Shown here piece after piece: positions 44,576 through 54,146 of a stretch of 64,000 bases of DNA. The DNA is from Aequorivita vladivostokensis. GTDB lineage: Bacteria > Bacteroidota > Bacteroidia > Flavobacteriales > Flavobacteriaceae. Below the pieces are notes generated by a model, which ran no database searches, was not told where the DNA came from, and saw only the letters and a list, made by a program, of their open reading frames with translations. Positions within the stretch are counted from its first letter, which is position 1, and the number at the start of each line of letters is the position of its first letter. The stretch spans positions 186,001 to 250,000 of the forward strand of contig NZ_JSVU01000004.1 in NCBI RefSeq assembly GCF_000952855.1. The letters run 5' to 3'. A program made the translations under genes and the position numbers.

Positions 44576-45022
44576 ATGGCGTTCAGTAGCCTTAAAGAAA
44601 GTCTTCATCGCGTAACCGAAAGAATAGAGGATTATAGTGTAAGTACGGCGGAGTATTACAAACTCCGCCTATTTAAGGCCTCCATGAAAGGAGCAATTTC
44701 TCTGGTAAATCTTTTGGTATATGGAAGCCTTTCCCTATTTGTAATGTTATTTCTCTCCGTGGGGGCCGCCTTTTGGCTCAGTACATTTTTCGAAAACGTC
44801 TATGTTGGCTTTTTGCTAATTGGTGCATTTTATGGCATCATTTTAATATTTATGTTCATCTTCGGAAGAAAAATAATTGAGCGCGGGATGTTGTACAAAT
44901 TTTCAGGTTTGCTTTACGATGAAAATGATCTTGACCCGAAAGTTGCGGCAGAGAAGGAATTGAATGAATATCAAGAAACACTTTTTGATGATAAAGTTCA
45001 AGATGAAAAACTTACAAATTAA
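44576..45022 (+). CDS. Phage-holin-superfamily / YqjE-like membrane protein
   Basis: 148 aa. An N-terminal amphipathic region (1-40) precedes two membrane helices (about 50-75 and 80-105). The tail is acidic (DENDLDPKVAAEKEL). This is the holin-X / DUF1469-like architecture found beside YtxH in many stress operons. The start is 1 bp after the ytxH-like stop, and the end overlaps the next ATG by one base. It is unlikely to be a lysis protein, since no phage genes are nearby. Confidence 0.78.
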   Translation: MAFSSLKESLHRVTERIEDYSVSTAEYYKLRLFKASMKGAISLVNLLVYGSLSLFVMLFLSVGAAFWLSTFFENVYVGFLLIGAFYGIILIFMFIFGRKIIERGMLYKFSGLLYDENDLDPKVAAEKELNEYQETLFDDKVQDEKLTN

Positions 45023-45279
45023 TGTTTATGAAGCGATATACTACTTTTGAAGAAATAGATAGAGATTTAAAATACCTTCGTCTTAAGTCGCAAATTGATC
45101 TTGAAGAGGTAAAATTAGGGTTAAACCAGAGTAAGGAAACCTTGAATGAAACCTTTTCTCCCATCAATATCATAGCCAGCACTGTCGGTTCTATTCTTAA
45201 AAAGGCTTTTGTTCTTAAGGTTGTGGATAAATTGATAGGAATAAAGCCCGTTAAGAAAAAAGACTATGAAGATGATTGA
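45022..45279 (+). CDS. Small conserved protein of the YtxH operon, 85 aa
   Basis: The ATG at 45022 or the second at 45028 (MKRYTTFEEIDRDLKYLRL) starts it. The N-terminal half is a charged helix with a heptad-like pattern, followed by a hydrophobic stretch (about 47-66, INIIASTVGSILKKAFVLKV) and a basic-acidic tail. It resembles small flavobacterial proteins encoded with YtxH genes, but I cannot name the family. The function is unknown. Confidence 0.7.
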   Translation: MFMKRYTTFEEIDRDLKYLRLKSQIDLEEVKLGLNQSKETLNETFSPINIIASTVGSILKKAFVLKVVDKLIGIKPVKKKDYEDD

Positions 45280-45312
45280 TAATCTAATCTATTTAGGGTA
45301 AACGAATAAACT

Positions 45313-45350
45313 AAAAAACGCGCCAATCAATTTTGATTGGCGCGTTTTTT
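45313..45350. terminator. Strong bidirectional terminator
   Basis: A perfect 18-bp stem AAAAAACGCGCCAATCAA and its complement, with a TT loop and T-run, lies between the YtxH operon and the convergent SPFH gene. Confidence 0.9.
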
Positions 45351-45373
45351 ATTATGGTAACACTTTAATTAAA

Positions 45374-46366
45374 TTAATAATTCAAATCCTCACCTTCCTC
45401 GGGTCGTGGAGGGGCCTGGCGTTTGGGTCTCTTCTTAGGTATAATCCCTTTTTCCTCGTTCTGTTTTTTCATCTGTTCCCCAATTTGGTTACTGGCCACA
45501 AATGAAGCGATCATATTATTGAGCATATCGCTACCGGCCTGGGGTGAATTGGGCAGTAGAATAAGGTTGGTATTGGTTTCTTCGCCTATGGACTGTAAGG
45601 TATCATAATGTTGGGTAACCACTATCAAAGCAGAAGCTTCCTGACTATTTATACCCACATTGTTCAAAACATCTACACTTTCTTCCAGGCCACGCGCAAT
45701 TTCCCTACGCTGGTCTGCTATACCTTGACCTTGCAACCGCTTGCTTTCGGCTTCCGCACGAGCCTTTGCCACAATTTTAATACGCTCTGCCTCGGCTTCA
45801 TATTCTGCTGCCACCTTCTCTCTTTCGGCCGCATTTATGCGGTTCATGGCAGCCTTCACTTGAATATCGGGATCAATATCGGTTACGAGGGTTTTGATTA
45901 TATCATACCCATATTCACTCATCGCCTCATTCAATTCTGCTTTTACCGCAATCGCAATATCGTCTTTTCTTTCAAAAACATCATCTAACTTCATCTTTGG
46001 CACTTCTGCGCGCACTACATCAAATACATAGGAAGTTATCTGATCGTGCGGGTTTTCAAGTTTATAAAAGGCGTCATAAACCTTTAGCTTCAATACTTGG
46101 AATTGTACCGAAATTTTCAACCTAACAAAAACATCGTCCTTGGTTTTTGTTTCTACAATTACATCCAATTGCTGGATTTTCAGGTTGATGCGTCCCGCAA
46201 TCCGGTCTATCAAAGGAATTTTTAACTGCAATCCAGAATTTCTGATACTGTGGAACTTTCCAAAACGTTCTACTACTGCCGCTGTTTGTTGCTTAACGGT
46301 AAAAAAACTTGCCAATAGTATAAACAACCCTACAATCAGCACTGGCACTAAAATAAATCCGCCCAT
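45374..46366 (-). CDS. SPFH/Band 7 (stomatin-like) membrane protein
   Basis: 330 aa with one N-terminal membrane helix (about 3-22) and an SPFH domain (about 25-190, with AAVVERFGKFHSIRNSGLQL and VFVRLKISVQFQV). A long coiled-coil region (about 190-250, EREKVAAEYEAEAERIKIVAKA) and a Pro/Arg-rich tail (PKKRPKRQAPPRPEEGED) follow. Such proteins oligomerise as membrane scaffolds and affect membrane protease activity. The usual NfeD partner is not adjacent. A -7 box lies 40 bases upstream. Confidence 0.92.
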   Translation of the reverse strand: MGGFILVPVLIVGLFILLASFFTVKQQTAAVVERFGKFHSIRNSGLQLKIPLIDRIAGRINLKIQQLDVIVETKTKDDVFVRLKISVQFQVLKLKVYDAFYKLENPHDQITSYVFDVVRAEVPKMKLDDVFERKDDIAIAVKAELNEAMSEYGYDIIKTLVTDIDPDIQVKAAMNRINAAEREKVAAEYEAEAERIKIVAKARAEAESKRLQGQGIADQRREIARGLEESVDVLNNVGINSQEASALIVVTQHYDTLQSIGEETNTNLILLPNSPQAGSDMLNNMIASFVASNQIGEQMKKQNEEKGIIPKKRPKRQAPPRPEEGEDLNY

Positions 46367-46406
46367 AATTTTTTGAATATTTGATGAAAATTTGTTGTGG
46401 AAGATA

Positions 46407-46414
46407 CAAAATTA
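46407..46414 (-). promoter_or_regulatory. -7 box TAATTTTG for the SPFH gene
   Basis: Full TAnnTTTG match on the minus strand, 40 bases before the gene. Confidence 0.4.
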
Positions 46415-46450
46415 AAGCTATTTTCACGGCCCTAAAATATATCCCCAGCT

Positions 46451-47107
46451 ATGAGTCTCAAAAAACTGCTATTTGCCACCCTTTTTCTTTTTATTGGTCA
46501 ACAAGCTTTTTCCCAACGCAACTATGATGGTTACAATTTTTTGGGAATTCAGGGTGGAATTACCTTTTTCGACATTCAAACCGATGATTTGGTGACTACG
46601 CAAAAGGAAGGTTTTACAGCTGGTTTCACTACACGTGGTGCCTTCAGAAACAACTTCGACTTAATTTACGGACTTAGTTTTCAAAGTGCGTCCGTAGGTG
46701 TAGAGGGGCGAAATTTTTTGGGTAACACTCAAAATATAGGCTATACTATTCAAGGGGTACAGCTTAATTTCTTGGGAAGTTATAATATCATCGTAAAGCA
46801 TTTGAGTCTTGAGTTTGGCCCTATATTTGACTTAAACGGCAAGATGAAATTGGCGGATGATAAGTATGAAGATTATATTTTAACTGGATATAATACACTT
46901 ACTGCGGCAGATATTCAGGATATTTCAAAATTCAATGTGCGTCTAGCTGCGGGGCTTACCGCTGGTTTGGAGCACTTCCGCATCAGCGCACAGTATCAAT
47001 ATGGTGTAACCAATATGCTTGGCGGTCTAAACGATAAAGGTTTGGAGAATGAAGATTTTAAAGGCAATAGTTCCACCATCGTTTTAATGGGGGTAATTTA
47101 CTTTTAG
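46451..47107 (+). CDS. Outer-membrane beta-barrel protein (PorT-like)
   Basis: 218 aa. The signal peptide MSLKKLLFATLFLFIGQQAFSQ is cleaved near residue 22. The mature part consists of amphipathic beta strands with aromatic ends (FLGIQGGITFFDIQ, FTAGFTTRGAFRN, LNFLGSYNIIV) and a terminal aromatic STIVLMGVIYF, so an 8- to 10-strand barrel is expected. It resembles the PorT/outer-membrane beta-barrel family of Bacteroidota, but whether it acts in type IX secretion is not shown. It overlaps gltX by 4 bp at the 3' end. Confidence 0.8.
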   Translation: MSLKKLLFATLFLFIGQQAFSQRNYDGYNFLGIQGGITFFDIQTDDLVTTQKEGFTAGFTTRGAFRNNFDLIYGLSFQSASVGVEGRNFLGNTQNIGYTIQGVQLNFLGSYNIIVKHLSLEFGPIFDLNGKMKLADDKYEDYILTGYNTLTAADIQDISKFNVRLAAGLTAGLEHFRISAQYQYGVTNMLGGLNDKGLENEDFKGNSSTIVLMGVIYF

Positions 47108-48666
47108 CCCATATAATCAATTGCCTTTTCAATTCGGACAACGCTTTCCTCTTTTCCTAAAATTGAAAGAATATCAAACACCTCGGGACCTTTCATTTCT
47201 CCTACGAGCGCCAATCGGAGTGGCATCATCACTTTTCCGAAGCCTATGTTTTCTGAAGTAATCCAACCTTTCACTTGTTCCGAAAGGTTTTCTGCGGAAA
47301 AATCTTCCGTAGCACTTAAAATCGAAACTACCTTTTTAAGCAATACTGCTGTTTCAGCCTTAAAAGCTTTTTCCGCGGCTTTCGCATCGTAAGTAGCTGG
47401 AGCCTCAAAAAAGAAACTTCCCTGTTCCCAAAGGTCGCTTACGAAGGTGGCGCGTTCTTTTAAAAGGGAAACGATTTTTTTTATTGTTTCTATTGGTGGT
47501 TGGGACAGGGCATTGCCCTGTGGTTGAGACAGGGTATTGCCCTGTCTCTCCACCGATAATCTGTTTAAATATCTTTCAAATTCGCTTGCCAATAGTGCAT
47601 CATCAACCTTCTGCAGGTATTGGTGCTGAAACCATTTCGTTTTATCGGGGTCGAATTTTGCTCCCGCCTTGTTGACTCTTTCCAGTCCAAAAGCATCAAT
47701 CAATTCTTCTAAGCTGAAAATTTCCTGCTCCGTTCCAGGGTTCCAGCCTAAAAAGGCAAGCATATTTACAACGGCTTCAGGCAGATAACCATCTTCGCGA
47801 TAGCCTGAAAATAGTTCGCCTTCCGCGGTTTTCCATTCCAAAGGAAATACTGGGAAACCCATTTTATCACCATCGCGTTTGCTGAGTTTTCCGTTGCCTG
47901 TTGGTTTCAAAATTAACGGTAAATGCGCAAATTGTGGCGCCTCCCAGCCAAAAGCACGGTACAACAAAACGTGCAGCGCCAATGACGGCAACCATTCCTC
48001 GCCACGAATAACGTGTGTAATTTTCATTAAATGGTCGTCCACAATATTTGCCAAATGGTAGGTTGGCATCCCATCACTTTTAAAGAGCACCTTATCGTCG
48101 AGAATGTTGGTTTCCACCTGCATCTCGCCGCGGATTATATCGTTTAAATGAAGCGTTTCATCTTCGGGCGATTTAAAACGGATAACGTATTCTTCGTCAT
48201 TTGCTATTTTCTGCTGGGTTTCTTCCGAAGAAAAAACCAACGAATTTTTCAGCTTTAAACGGTTGTGCCAATTGTAAATAAAGGTTTTTCCCTTTGCCTC
48301 GTGGTCCTTTCGGTGTGCGTCAAGTTCTTCGGAAGTATCGAAGGCATAGTAGGCATTTCCTGATTCAATTAAGGCATCTGCGTATTGTTTGTAAAGTGCT
48401 TTACGCTCGCTCTGGCGGTACGGACCGCAATCTTTTTCTTTGCCTGGGCCTTCATCGTAGGGAATAGTCAACCAATTCAAAGCTTCAATAATATATGCCT
48501 CGGCGCCTTCCACATATCTATTTTGGTCAGTATCCTCTATTCGAAGTAAAAAATCGCCATCGTGTTTTTTTGCGAATAAATAATTGAACAAAGCGGTGCG
48601 AACACCACCAATATGTAAAGGCCCTGTTGGGCTAGGGGCAAAACGAACCCGAACTTTTTGAGACAT
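47104..48666 (-). CDS. gltX: Glutamate--tRNA ligase with in-frame palindromic insertion
   Basis: A 520-aa class I synthetase that charges tRNA-Glu. The ATG at 48666 (MSQKVRVRFAPSPTG) is used. HIGH is HIGGVRTAL and KMSKS is KLSKRDGD; DEGPGKEKDCGPYRQSER is typical. Residues about 375-390 (QGNTLSQP QGNALSQP) are a perfectly phased tandem pair encoded by two 24-bp repeats (47497-47544), each with a CAGGGCA/TGCCCTG-type palindrome. This lies in the anticodon-binding region in a loop, so the enzyme is probably functional. Otherwise complete. Confidence 0.95.
   Translation of the reverse strand: MSQKVRVRFAPSPTGPLHIGGVRTALFNYLFAKKHDGDFLLRIEDTDQNRYVEGAEAYIIEALNWLTIPYDEGPGKEKDCGPYRQSERKALYKQYADALIESGNAYYAFDTSEELDAHRKDHEAKGKTFIYNWHNRLKLKNSLVFSSEETQQKIANDEEYVIRFKSPEDETLHLNDIIRGEMQVETNILDDKVLFKSDGMPTYHLANIVDDHLMKITHVIRGEEWLPSLALHVLLYRAFGWEAPQFAHLPLILKPTGNGKLSKRDGDKMGFPVFPLEWKTAEGELFSGYREDGYLPEAVVNMLAFLGWNPGTEQEIFSLEELIDAFGLERVNKAGAKFDPDKTKWFQHQYLQKVDDALLASEFERYLNRLSVERQGNTLSQPQGNALSQPPIETIKKIVSLLKERATFVSDLWEQGSFFFEAPATYDAKAAEKAFKAETAVLLKKVVSILSATEDFSAENLSEQVKGWITSENIGFGKVMMPLRLALVGEMKGPEVFDILSILGKEESVVRIEKAIDYMG
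47497..47548. repeat. In-frame palindromic repeat pair inside gltX
   Basis: Two tandem 24-bp units (47497-47520 and 47521-47544) match at 22 of 24 positions. Each contains a palindrome: ACAGGGCA-T-TGCCCTGT (47505-47521) and GAGACAGGG-TATTG-CCCTGTCTC (47526-47548). The frame is kept because 24 is divisible by 3. Confidence 0.85.
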
Positions 48667-48691
48667 AATCTGCATTCTTTTTATGAATCGG

Positions 48692-48699
48692 CAAAGGTA
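48692..48699 (-). promoter_or_regulatory. -7 box TACCTTTG for gltX
   Basis: Full TAnnTTTG match on the minus strand, 25 bases before gltX. Confidence 0.5.
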
Positions 48700-48757
48700 C
48701 AATTAACATAGACAATATTTTGATAGAATTAGTATCTTTCAAGCATAAATTGAAATT

Positions 48758-50212
48758 ATGAAGGTTTATGTTACATTCGGATTTTGGGTTTTATTTATCA
48801 GCCCATGCCTTTCTCAGTGGTATCTTTCTGGAAATTCTATTATTGGAGATAATTCTTCTAATGCCATCGGTTATTCAATCTCAATCAACGGAGAAGGAAA
48901 TAGGGTTTCATTGGTTAAGGAAGGTCCATCTGGAGGCAATCAGTATGATTATACTTATGTTTATGAACTTCAAGATTATCAATGGGTTCAGTTGGGTAAT
49001 GAAATTCAGGCTGCAAATATGAATACTACGTCCTTTGTGGCAATGAATGAATTGGGAAATAGAATAATTATTGGTGAGGACAGATATAATAATGAGAATT
49101 TGGTTCGTATCTATGAATTACAATCAAATAGTTGGGTTCAATTGGGCGAAACTATTTTTTCTGATGCGAATAATGATTACTTTGGAAAATCCGTTGCAAT
49201 AAACGCCGAAGGAGATGTAATAATTTGCGGGGCTCCAGGATATAACTATTCAAAAGTTTATCAGTATATAAACAATGAATGGGAACAGAAAGGTGAGACC
49301 TTAATTGGTAATGGTAGTTTTGGAGAATCTGTTAGCCTAAACGCTGAAGGAAATATAATCGCGATTTCATCTCCCTATAATAGTGAGAGTGCATACAACG
49401 GTGGTAAAGTGAATATATATGAATACCAAAATGGCGATTGGGGGGATTTAGGACTACCCATATATGGTACAGACAAAGGTGATTTGATGGGAATTGGCAA
49501 CAAGCCAGGAACAAATGGTATTGACTTAAATTCTGCTGGAGATGTTGTTGTAATCGGGGGATGGGGGCATATGATAGCTCCTGACGATCAGGCAGGTCAG
49601 GTCAAGATATATGAACGGTCAAATAATAATTGGTCGCAAAAAGGTGAAACTATTGAGGGAACAAACGAAAACTATTATTTTGGTGGTTCTGTGGCAATTA
49701 ATTCAATCGGTGACATGATTGTTGTAGGGGATTTTTTGGGAATGGTGTTCGGTCAAGTAAAAGTATTCAAATATGAACTGGATTCTTGGGAGCAGTATGG
49801 AAATACCGTGACTGGAGCGGAAAATGGTCTCCAATCCTTTTTTGGATTTTCTGTAGCGATTAACAACGAAGGAAATATAATTGGAATTGGATCCCCCGAC
49901 GATTCTGGCTCTGAACCAAGTCAAGTACGCATTTTTGAGTATAATGGAATTTTGGGAACGGAAGAGTCTTTGACAGATGATAATCCAAGACTTTATCCAA
50001 ATCCAAATTCTGGAACGTTTTATTTAAATGTTCCAGCTTCTTACGAAATTTCATTAATTCGTATTGTTGATATGACCGGAAAAATAGTATATTCCAATAT
50101 CCCTTTAGCTTCCGAAACTATTGAAATAAATGAAAATCTATCTTCAGGAATTTATTTCGTAAATGTATTTACAAAAACTTCAACTTACAATTTGAAAATG
50201 ATTGTTGAATAA
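48758..50212 (+). CDS. Secreted FG-GAP-like repeat protein with type IX secretion C-terminal domain
   Basis: 484 aa. Signal peptide MKVYVTFGFWVLFISPCLSQ. The middle (about 25-395) has at least six repeats of about 55-60 residues, each containing a phrase like FGxSVAINxEGDxIxxG and YExxxxxWxQxG, suggesting a beta-propeller. The C-terminal 75 residues begin LYPNPNSGTFYLNVP and end KMIVE, the type IX secretion sorting domain (T9SS type A), so it is exported across the outer membrane and probably attached or released. The gene is AT-rich. The binding target is unknown. Confidence 0.85.
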   Translation: MKVYVTFGFWVLFISPCLSQWYLSGNSIIGDNSSNAIGYSISINGEGNRVSLVKEGPSGGNQYDYTYVYELQDYQWVQLGNEIQAANMNTTSFVAMNELGNRIIIGEDRYNNENLVRIYELQSNSWVQLGETIFSDANNDYFGKSVAINAEGDVIICGAPGYNYSKVYQYINNEWEQKGETLIGNGSFGESVSLNAEGNIIAISSPYNSESAYNGGKVNIYEYQNGDWGDLGLPIYGTDKGDLMGIGNKPGTNGIDLNSAGDVVVIGGWGHMIAPDDQAGQVKIYERSNNNWSQKGETIEGTNENYYFGGSVAINSIGDMIVVGDFLGMVFGQVKVFKYELDSWEQYGNTVTGAENGLQSFFGFSVAINNEGNIIGIGSPDDSGSEPSQVRIFEYNGILGTEESLTDDNPRLYPNPNSGTFYLNVPASYEISLIRIVDMTGKIVYSNIPLASETIEINENLSSGIYFVNVFTKTSTYNLKMIVE

Positions 50213-50281
50213 CTTGCGGAGCGATTTTTGTCCATAAAATATTATTGTATTTTAGAAGTTTTCTAAAGAGGGAATTCAACT

Positions 50282-53200
50282 ATGAGCACTTTTAACATCA
50301 TCCAGCTAAAACTGGAGGAATTTATCAAGAAATACTACACCAATGAGCTTATAAAAGGAGCCATCCTTTTCTTCGCCATTGGGCTGCTGTATTTGTTGAT
50401 AACGCTGCTCGTTGAATATTTCCTTTGGCTCAATCCGTTGGGAAGGCGAGTGCTGTTTTGGGCGTTTGTAATCGTGGAACTGGGCTTGTTTGTTCGGTTT
50501 ATCGCTTTTCCGCTTGCCAAACTTTTCAAACTTCAAAAGGGAATTAATTATGAAGAAGCTTCAAAAATCATTGGCAACCATTTTCCGCAGGTAAACGATA
50601 AATTGCTCAATGTAATCCAGCTTAACCAAAACCGTCGCGAAAGTGAATTGCTGGCAGCGAGCATTGATCAAAAAGCTAAAGAATTACAGACAGTACCTTT
50701 CAAAAGTGCCGTAAATTTTAAAAAGAACGCCAAATATTTAAAATACGCGGCCATTCCGGTATTGATATTTATACTTTTCAGCGCTTTGGGCGGAATGGAT
50801 ATTTTTTCCAGCAGTTATAAACGTGTGGTACATTACGATACTGCCTTTGAGCCGCCTGCACCCTTCACTTTCGTTGTGATGAACGACGATTTGAATGCAG
50901 TTGAAAACAAACCTTTCAACTTAAAAATTAGAACTGAGGGCACGGCAATTCCCGAAAACGCGAGCATCAATTATAATGGTGAAACCTATTATCTGCAGCA
51001 GACCGCGCCAGGTTTGTTTGAATATGCATTTCAACAACCTATAGAATCAATCGATTTCAGCTTAAAGGCAAATAAAGTGACTTCTCGGGAATATACGTTG
51101 GATGTTGTAAAAACCCCTTCATTGCTCAATTTTGAAATGGTTTTGGATTATCCTTCCTATACGGGGAAAAGAGATGAAACCCTTAAAAGTACCGGAAACG
51201 CTACCATTCCCGAGGGAACGCGGGTTAAATGGAATGTCGCTACTAAAAATACAAAGGCAGTTACTTTAAAAACCACCGATACTTCCTTTTCATTCGCTGC
51301 AAAAGGTGAAAACTTCAATTTTGAAAAAGGAATTTATAACAAGCTTGATTACGCCATTACCACTTCCAACGAAAAACTGAAGGATTATGAAAACCTTGCC
51401 TTCACGCTGAATGTAGTGAAGGATCAATTTCCAGAGATTGAAGTGCAGTCAAAACAGGATAGCACAAACACGCAAAGGGTTTTCTTTTTGGGCCAAATAT
51501 CGGACGATTACGGGCTCACCAAACTGAGATTGGTCTATTTCCCCGAAGGCGATGAAAAGCAGGCTAAAACACAGGTTTTATCATTGAATAAGACCAATTT
51601 TGATCAATTCACTTATACTTTTCCCGGGAACCTTCCATTGGATGAAGGCGTAGCTTATGAATATTATTTTGAGGTTTTTGATAACGATGCCATTCACAAT
51701 TATAAATCCTCGAAGTCTGGAATTTATTCCTTCAGAAAATTAACGAAGAATGAATTAGAGGATGAGCAACTACAAAACCAGCAAGATGCCATTAAAGGGT
51801 TGGATAAATCTTTGGAAGAATTAAAGGACCGAAAGCAAACTTTGGAAGAACTCTCGCGAACCCAAAAAGAAAAGAACGAACTTAATTACAACGACAAAAA
51901 GAAGCTAGAAAACTTCATACAGCGCCAGCAAAAGCAGGAAGAAATGATGAAGAATTTTTCAAAGGAAATGAAAGAGGAACTTGAAAATTTCCAACCGGAA
52001 AATAAGGAGAAAGATCCTTTCAAGGAAGATCTTCAAAAAAGATTGGAAGAAAATGAGGAACAGCTTAAGAAGAATGAAAAGTTGTTGGATGAACTTGAAA
52101 AACTTCAGGATAAAATTCAAAAGGAGGAATTGACCGAGAAGCTCGAAAAGCTTTCAAAACAGAACAAGAACCAAGAGAAAAATCTTGAGCAATTGCTAGA
52201 GTTGACCAAAAGATATTACGTTGAAAATAAAGCGGAAAAACTTGCCGAGGAGTTATATGAACTGGGCGAAGAGCAAGAAAAGTTAGCAGATAAACCTGAT
52301 GATGAAAACACAAAAGAGGCCCAAGAGGAGCTAAACGAAAAGTTTGAAGAATATAAAAAGCAGATGAAAGAGCTTCAGAAGGAGAACGAAGGTTTAAAGA
52401 AGCCCTTGGACATTCCCGAAGATAAACCGGCCGAACAACAGATTGATGAGGAACAGCAACAGGCAACGGATAAACTTGGAGAGCAAAAACCGAACGAGGC
52501 CGGAAAAAATCAGAAGAAAGCTGGACAGAAAATGAAACAGATGAGCAAAGGTATGCAAATGCAGATGCAGGCTGGACAAATGGAAACCATAGAGGAAGAT
52601 GTAAAAATGCTACGTCAGATTGTGGATAATCTGGTTGTTTTTTCTTTTCAACAAGAGGATTTGATGGAAGCTTTCAAAAAAATTGAATACGGCAATCCTA
52701 TATTCGGAAAGAAATTGAATATTCAAAATGACCTTAAAACAAATTTTGAACATATAGACGACAGCATATTTGCGCTTTCCCTTCGTCAACCAATGATCGG
52801 GTCCCAAATAAATACCTCTCTTACTGAAATCCAATATAATATTGACAAATCATTGGAGCGATTGGCGCAAAATGAAACGAGGCAAGGTGTTGGAAACCAA
52901 CAATATACAATTACAGGGGCAAATGATTTAGCGGTTCTGCTAAGTGATATTTTGAGTAACATGCAAATGCAGATGTCCATGGGTTCTGGTTCCGGAAAGG
53001 GAAATCCAATGCCGGGTTCCGGATTTCAATTGCCTGATATTATTCAAAAACAGGAAGACCTTGGTGAAAAAATGAAAGAAGGAATGAAGAAAGGGAAAAA
53101 TGGCAAGAAGGGAGAAGGAAAGGGCGAGGGTGAAGGTGATGGAAGTGGTGATGGAAATGGCCAGAACGGGGAAAACGGCAGGGATGGACAGAAAGGAAAT

Positions 53201-53653
53201 GAAAAAGGCGGGGAAAAAGACGGCCAGGGAAACAGCGAGGACCTCAATGGCGAGCTATTCGAGATATACAAACAACAACAAGAACTGCGAAATCAACTTC
53301 AGGATAGGTTGAGCAAGGAGGGTTTAAATGGAAATGGCGGAAAGTTATTAAAGAAAATGGAAGGAATAGAGCAGCAGTTGTTGGACAAAGGATTTAATCA
53401 AAATACGCTTCAGCAAATGCTCAATCTTAAATATGAATTGTTAAAACTTGACAAAGCCGATCTTGAGCAAGGAGAAGAAAGCCGAAGGGAGTCCCGAACG
53501 AATAGAAGGGATTTTCAGAACAATACACAACTTTCTCCCGAAGACATAAAAAAATACTTCAATACAACTGAAATTTTGAACCGTGAGGCCTTACCTTTGC
53601 GCCAAGATTACAAAAACAAGGTTCAGGAATATTTTAAGGAAGGTAATGATTGA
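50282..53653 (+). CDS. DUF4175 family large membrane-anchored coiled-coil protein
   Basis: 1123 aa. Two membrane helices lie near the N-terminus (about 22-45 and 53-75) and a third near 155-172. A beta-rich periplasmic part follows (about 190-520), then a very long charged coiled coil (about 520-780, Glu/Lys/Gln rich), Met/Gln-rich and Gly/Lys-rich low-complexity stretches (about 935-1000), and a C-terminal helical domain. This matches DUF4175 of Bacteroidota. Its function is not established. It overlaps the ybeY start by 8 bp. Confidence 0.85.
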   Translation: MSTFNIIQLKLEEFIKKYYTNELIKGAILFFAIGLLYLLITLLVEYFLWLNPLGRRVLFWAFVIVELGLFVRFIAFPLAKLFKLQKGINYEEASKIIGNHFPQVNDKLLNVIQLNQNRRESELLAASIDQKAKELQTVPFKSAVNFKKNAKYLKYAAIPVLIFILFSALGGMDIFSSSYKRVVHYDTAFEPPAPFTFVVMNDDLNAVENKPFNLKIRTEGTAIPENASINYNGETYYLQQTAPGLFEYAFQQPIESIDFSLKANKVTSREYTLDVVKTPSLLNFEMVLDYPSYTGKRDETLKSTGNATIPEGTRVKWNVATKNTKAVTLKTTDTSFSFAAKGENFNFEKGIYNKLDYAITTSNEKLKDYENLAFTLNVVKDQFPEIEVQSKQDSTNTQRVFFLGQISDDYGLTKLRLVYFPEGDEKQAKTQVLSLNKTNFDQFTYTFPGNLPLDEGVAYEYYFEVFDNDAIHNYKSSKSGIYSFRKLTKNELEDEQLQNQQDAIKGLDKSLEELKDRKQTLEELSRTQKEKNELNYNDKKKLENFIQRQQKQEEMMKNFSKEMKEELENFQPENKEKDPFKEDLQKRLEENEEQLKKNEKLLDELEKLQDKIQKEELTEKLEKLSKQNKNQEKNLEQLLELTKRYYVENKAEKLAEELYELGEEQEKLADKPDDENTKEAQEELNEKFEEYKKQMKELQKENEGLKKPLDIPEDKPAEQQIDEEQQQATDKLGEQKPNEAGKNQKKAGQKMKQMSKGMQMQMQAGQMETIEEDVKMLRQIVDNLVVFSFQQEDLMEAFKKIEYGNPIFGKKLNIQNDLKTNFEHIDDSIFALSLRQPMIGSQINTSLTEIQYNIDKSLERLAQNETRQGVGNQQYTITGANDLAVLLSDILSNMQMQMSMGSGSGKGNPMPGSGFQLPDIIQKQEDLGEKMKEGMKKGKNGKKGEGKGEGEGDGSGDGNGQNGENGRDGQKGNEKGGEKDGQGNSEDLNGELFEIYKQQQELRNQLQDRLSKEGLNGNGGKLLKKMEGIEQQLLDKGFNQNTLQQMLNLKYELLKLDKADLEQGEESRRESRTNRRDFQNNTQLSPEDIKKYFNTTEILNREALPLRQDYKNKVQEYFKEGND

Positions 53654-54062
53654 GTTTAATTTTGAAACTGATTTTGAGTTAAAAAGTCGGATGAAAATCC
53701 AAAAGTGGATTTCCGAAATCATCATTTCAGAAGGATTTGAAGAGGGTGAAGTACTTTATATTTTTTGTGACGACGAATATCTGCATAAACTGAACGTAAC
53801 GTTTTTGGGCCACGATACATTGACTGATATTATCAGTTTTGACTATAGGGCCGGAAAGCAAATTAATGGCGAAATTTACATTTCCGTTGAACGTGTTGCC
53901 GAAAATTCGAAAGATTTCAAAACAAATTTTGAGGATGAATTGCATCGGGTTATGATTCATGGCATACTTCATTTTTGTGGCTATAAAGATAAGACTGCTT
54001 TAGAAGAAGGTGCTATGCGTTCAAAGGAGGATGAGGCCCTAAAAAAGCTTGCCACACTTTAA
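53646..54062 (+). CDS. ybeY: Endoribonuclease YbeY (rRNA maturation factor)
   Basis: A 138-aa metal-dependent RNase in 16S rRNA 3'-end processing and ribosome quality control. The ATG at 53646 (MIEFNFETDFELKSRMKIQ) is used and overlaps the DUF4175 stop. The motif is HGILHFCGYKD: His105 and His109 are kept, but the third position of the HGxLHxxGYxH pattern is Asp115 instead of His. I recall the same change in other Bacteroidota, so it is probably a clade variant. A parS site and mnmG follow. Confidence 0.9.
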   Translation: MIEFNFETDFELKSRMKIQKWISEIIISEGFEEGEVLYIFCDDEYLHKLNVTFLGHDTLTDIISFDYRAGKQINGEIYISVERVAENSKDFKTNFEDELHRVMIHGILHFCGYKDKTALEEGAMRSKEDEALKKLATL

Positions 54063-54146
54063 AACTATAATTTCAGCAACTCAATTACCTTAAAGTTAGA
54101 TATTTATTGTAATTTCGCGTCCCTAAAAAAATTTGATAAAAACAAA

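Noticed and set aside
44576-45022. Holin-like gene taken as evidence of a prophage
   Set aside because: It is in a YtxH operon with no phage structural, lysis or integrase genes nearby; the holin superfamily label is only structural.
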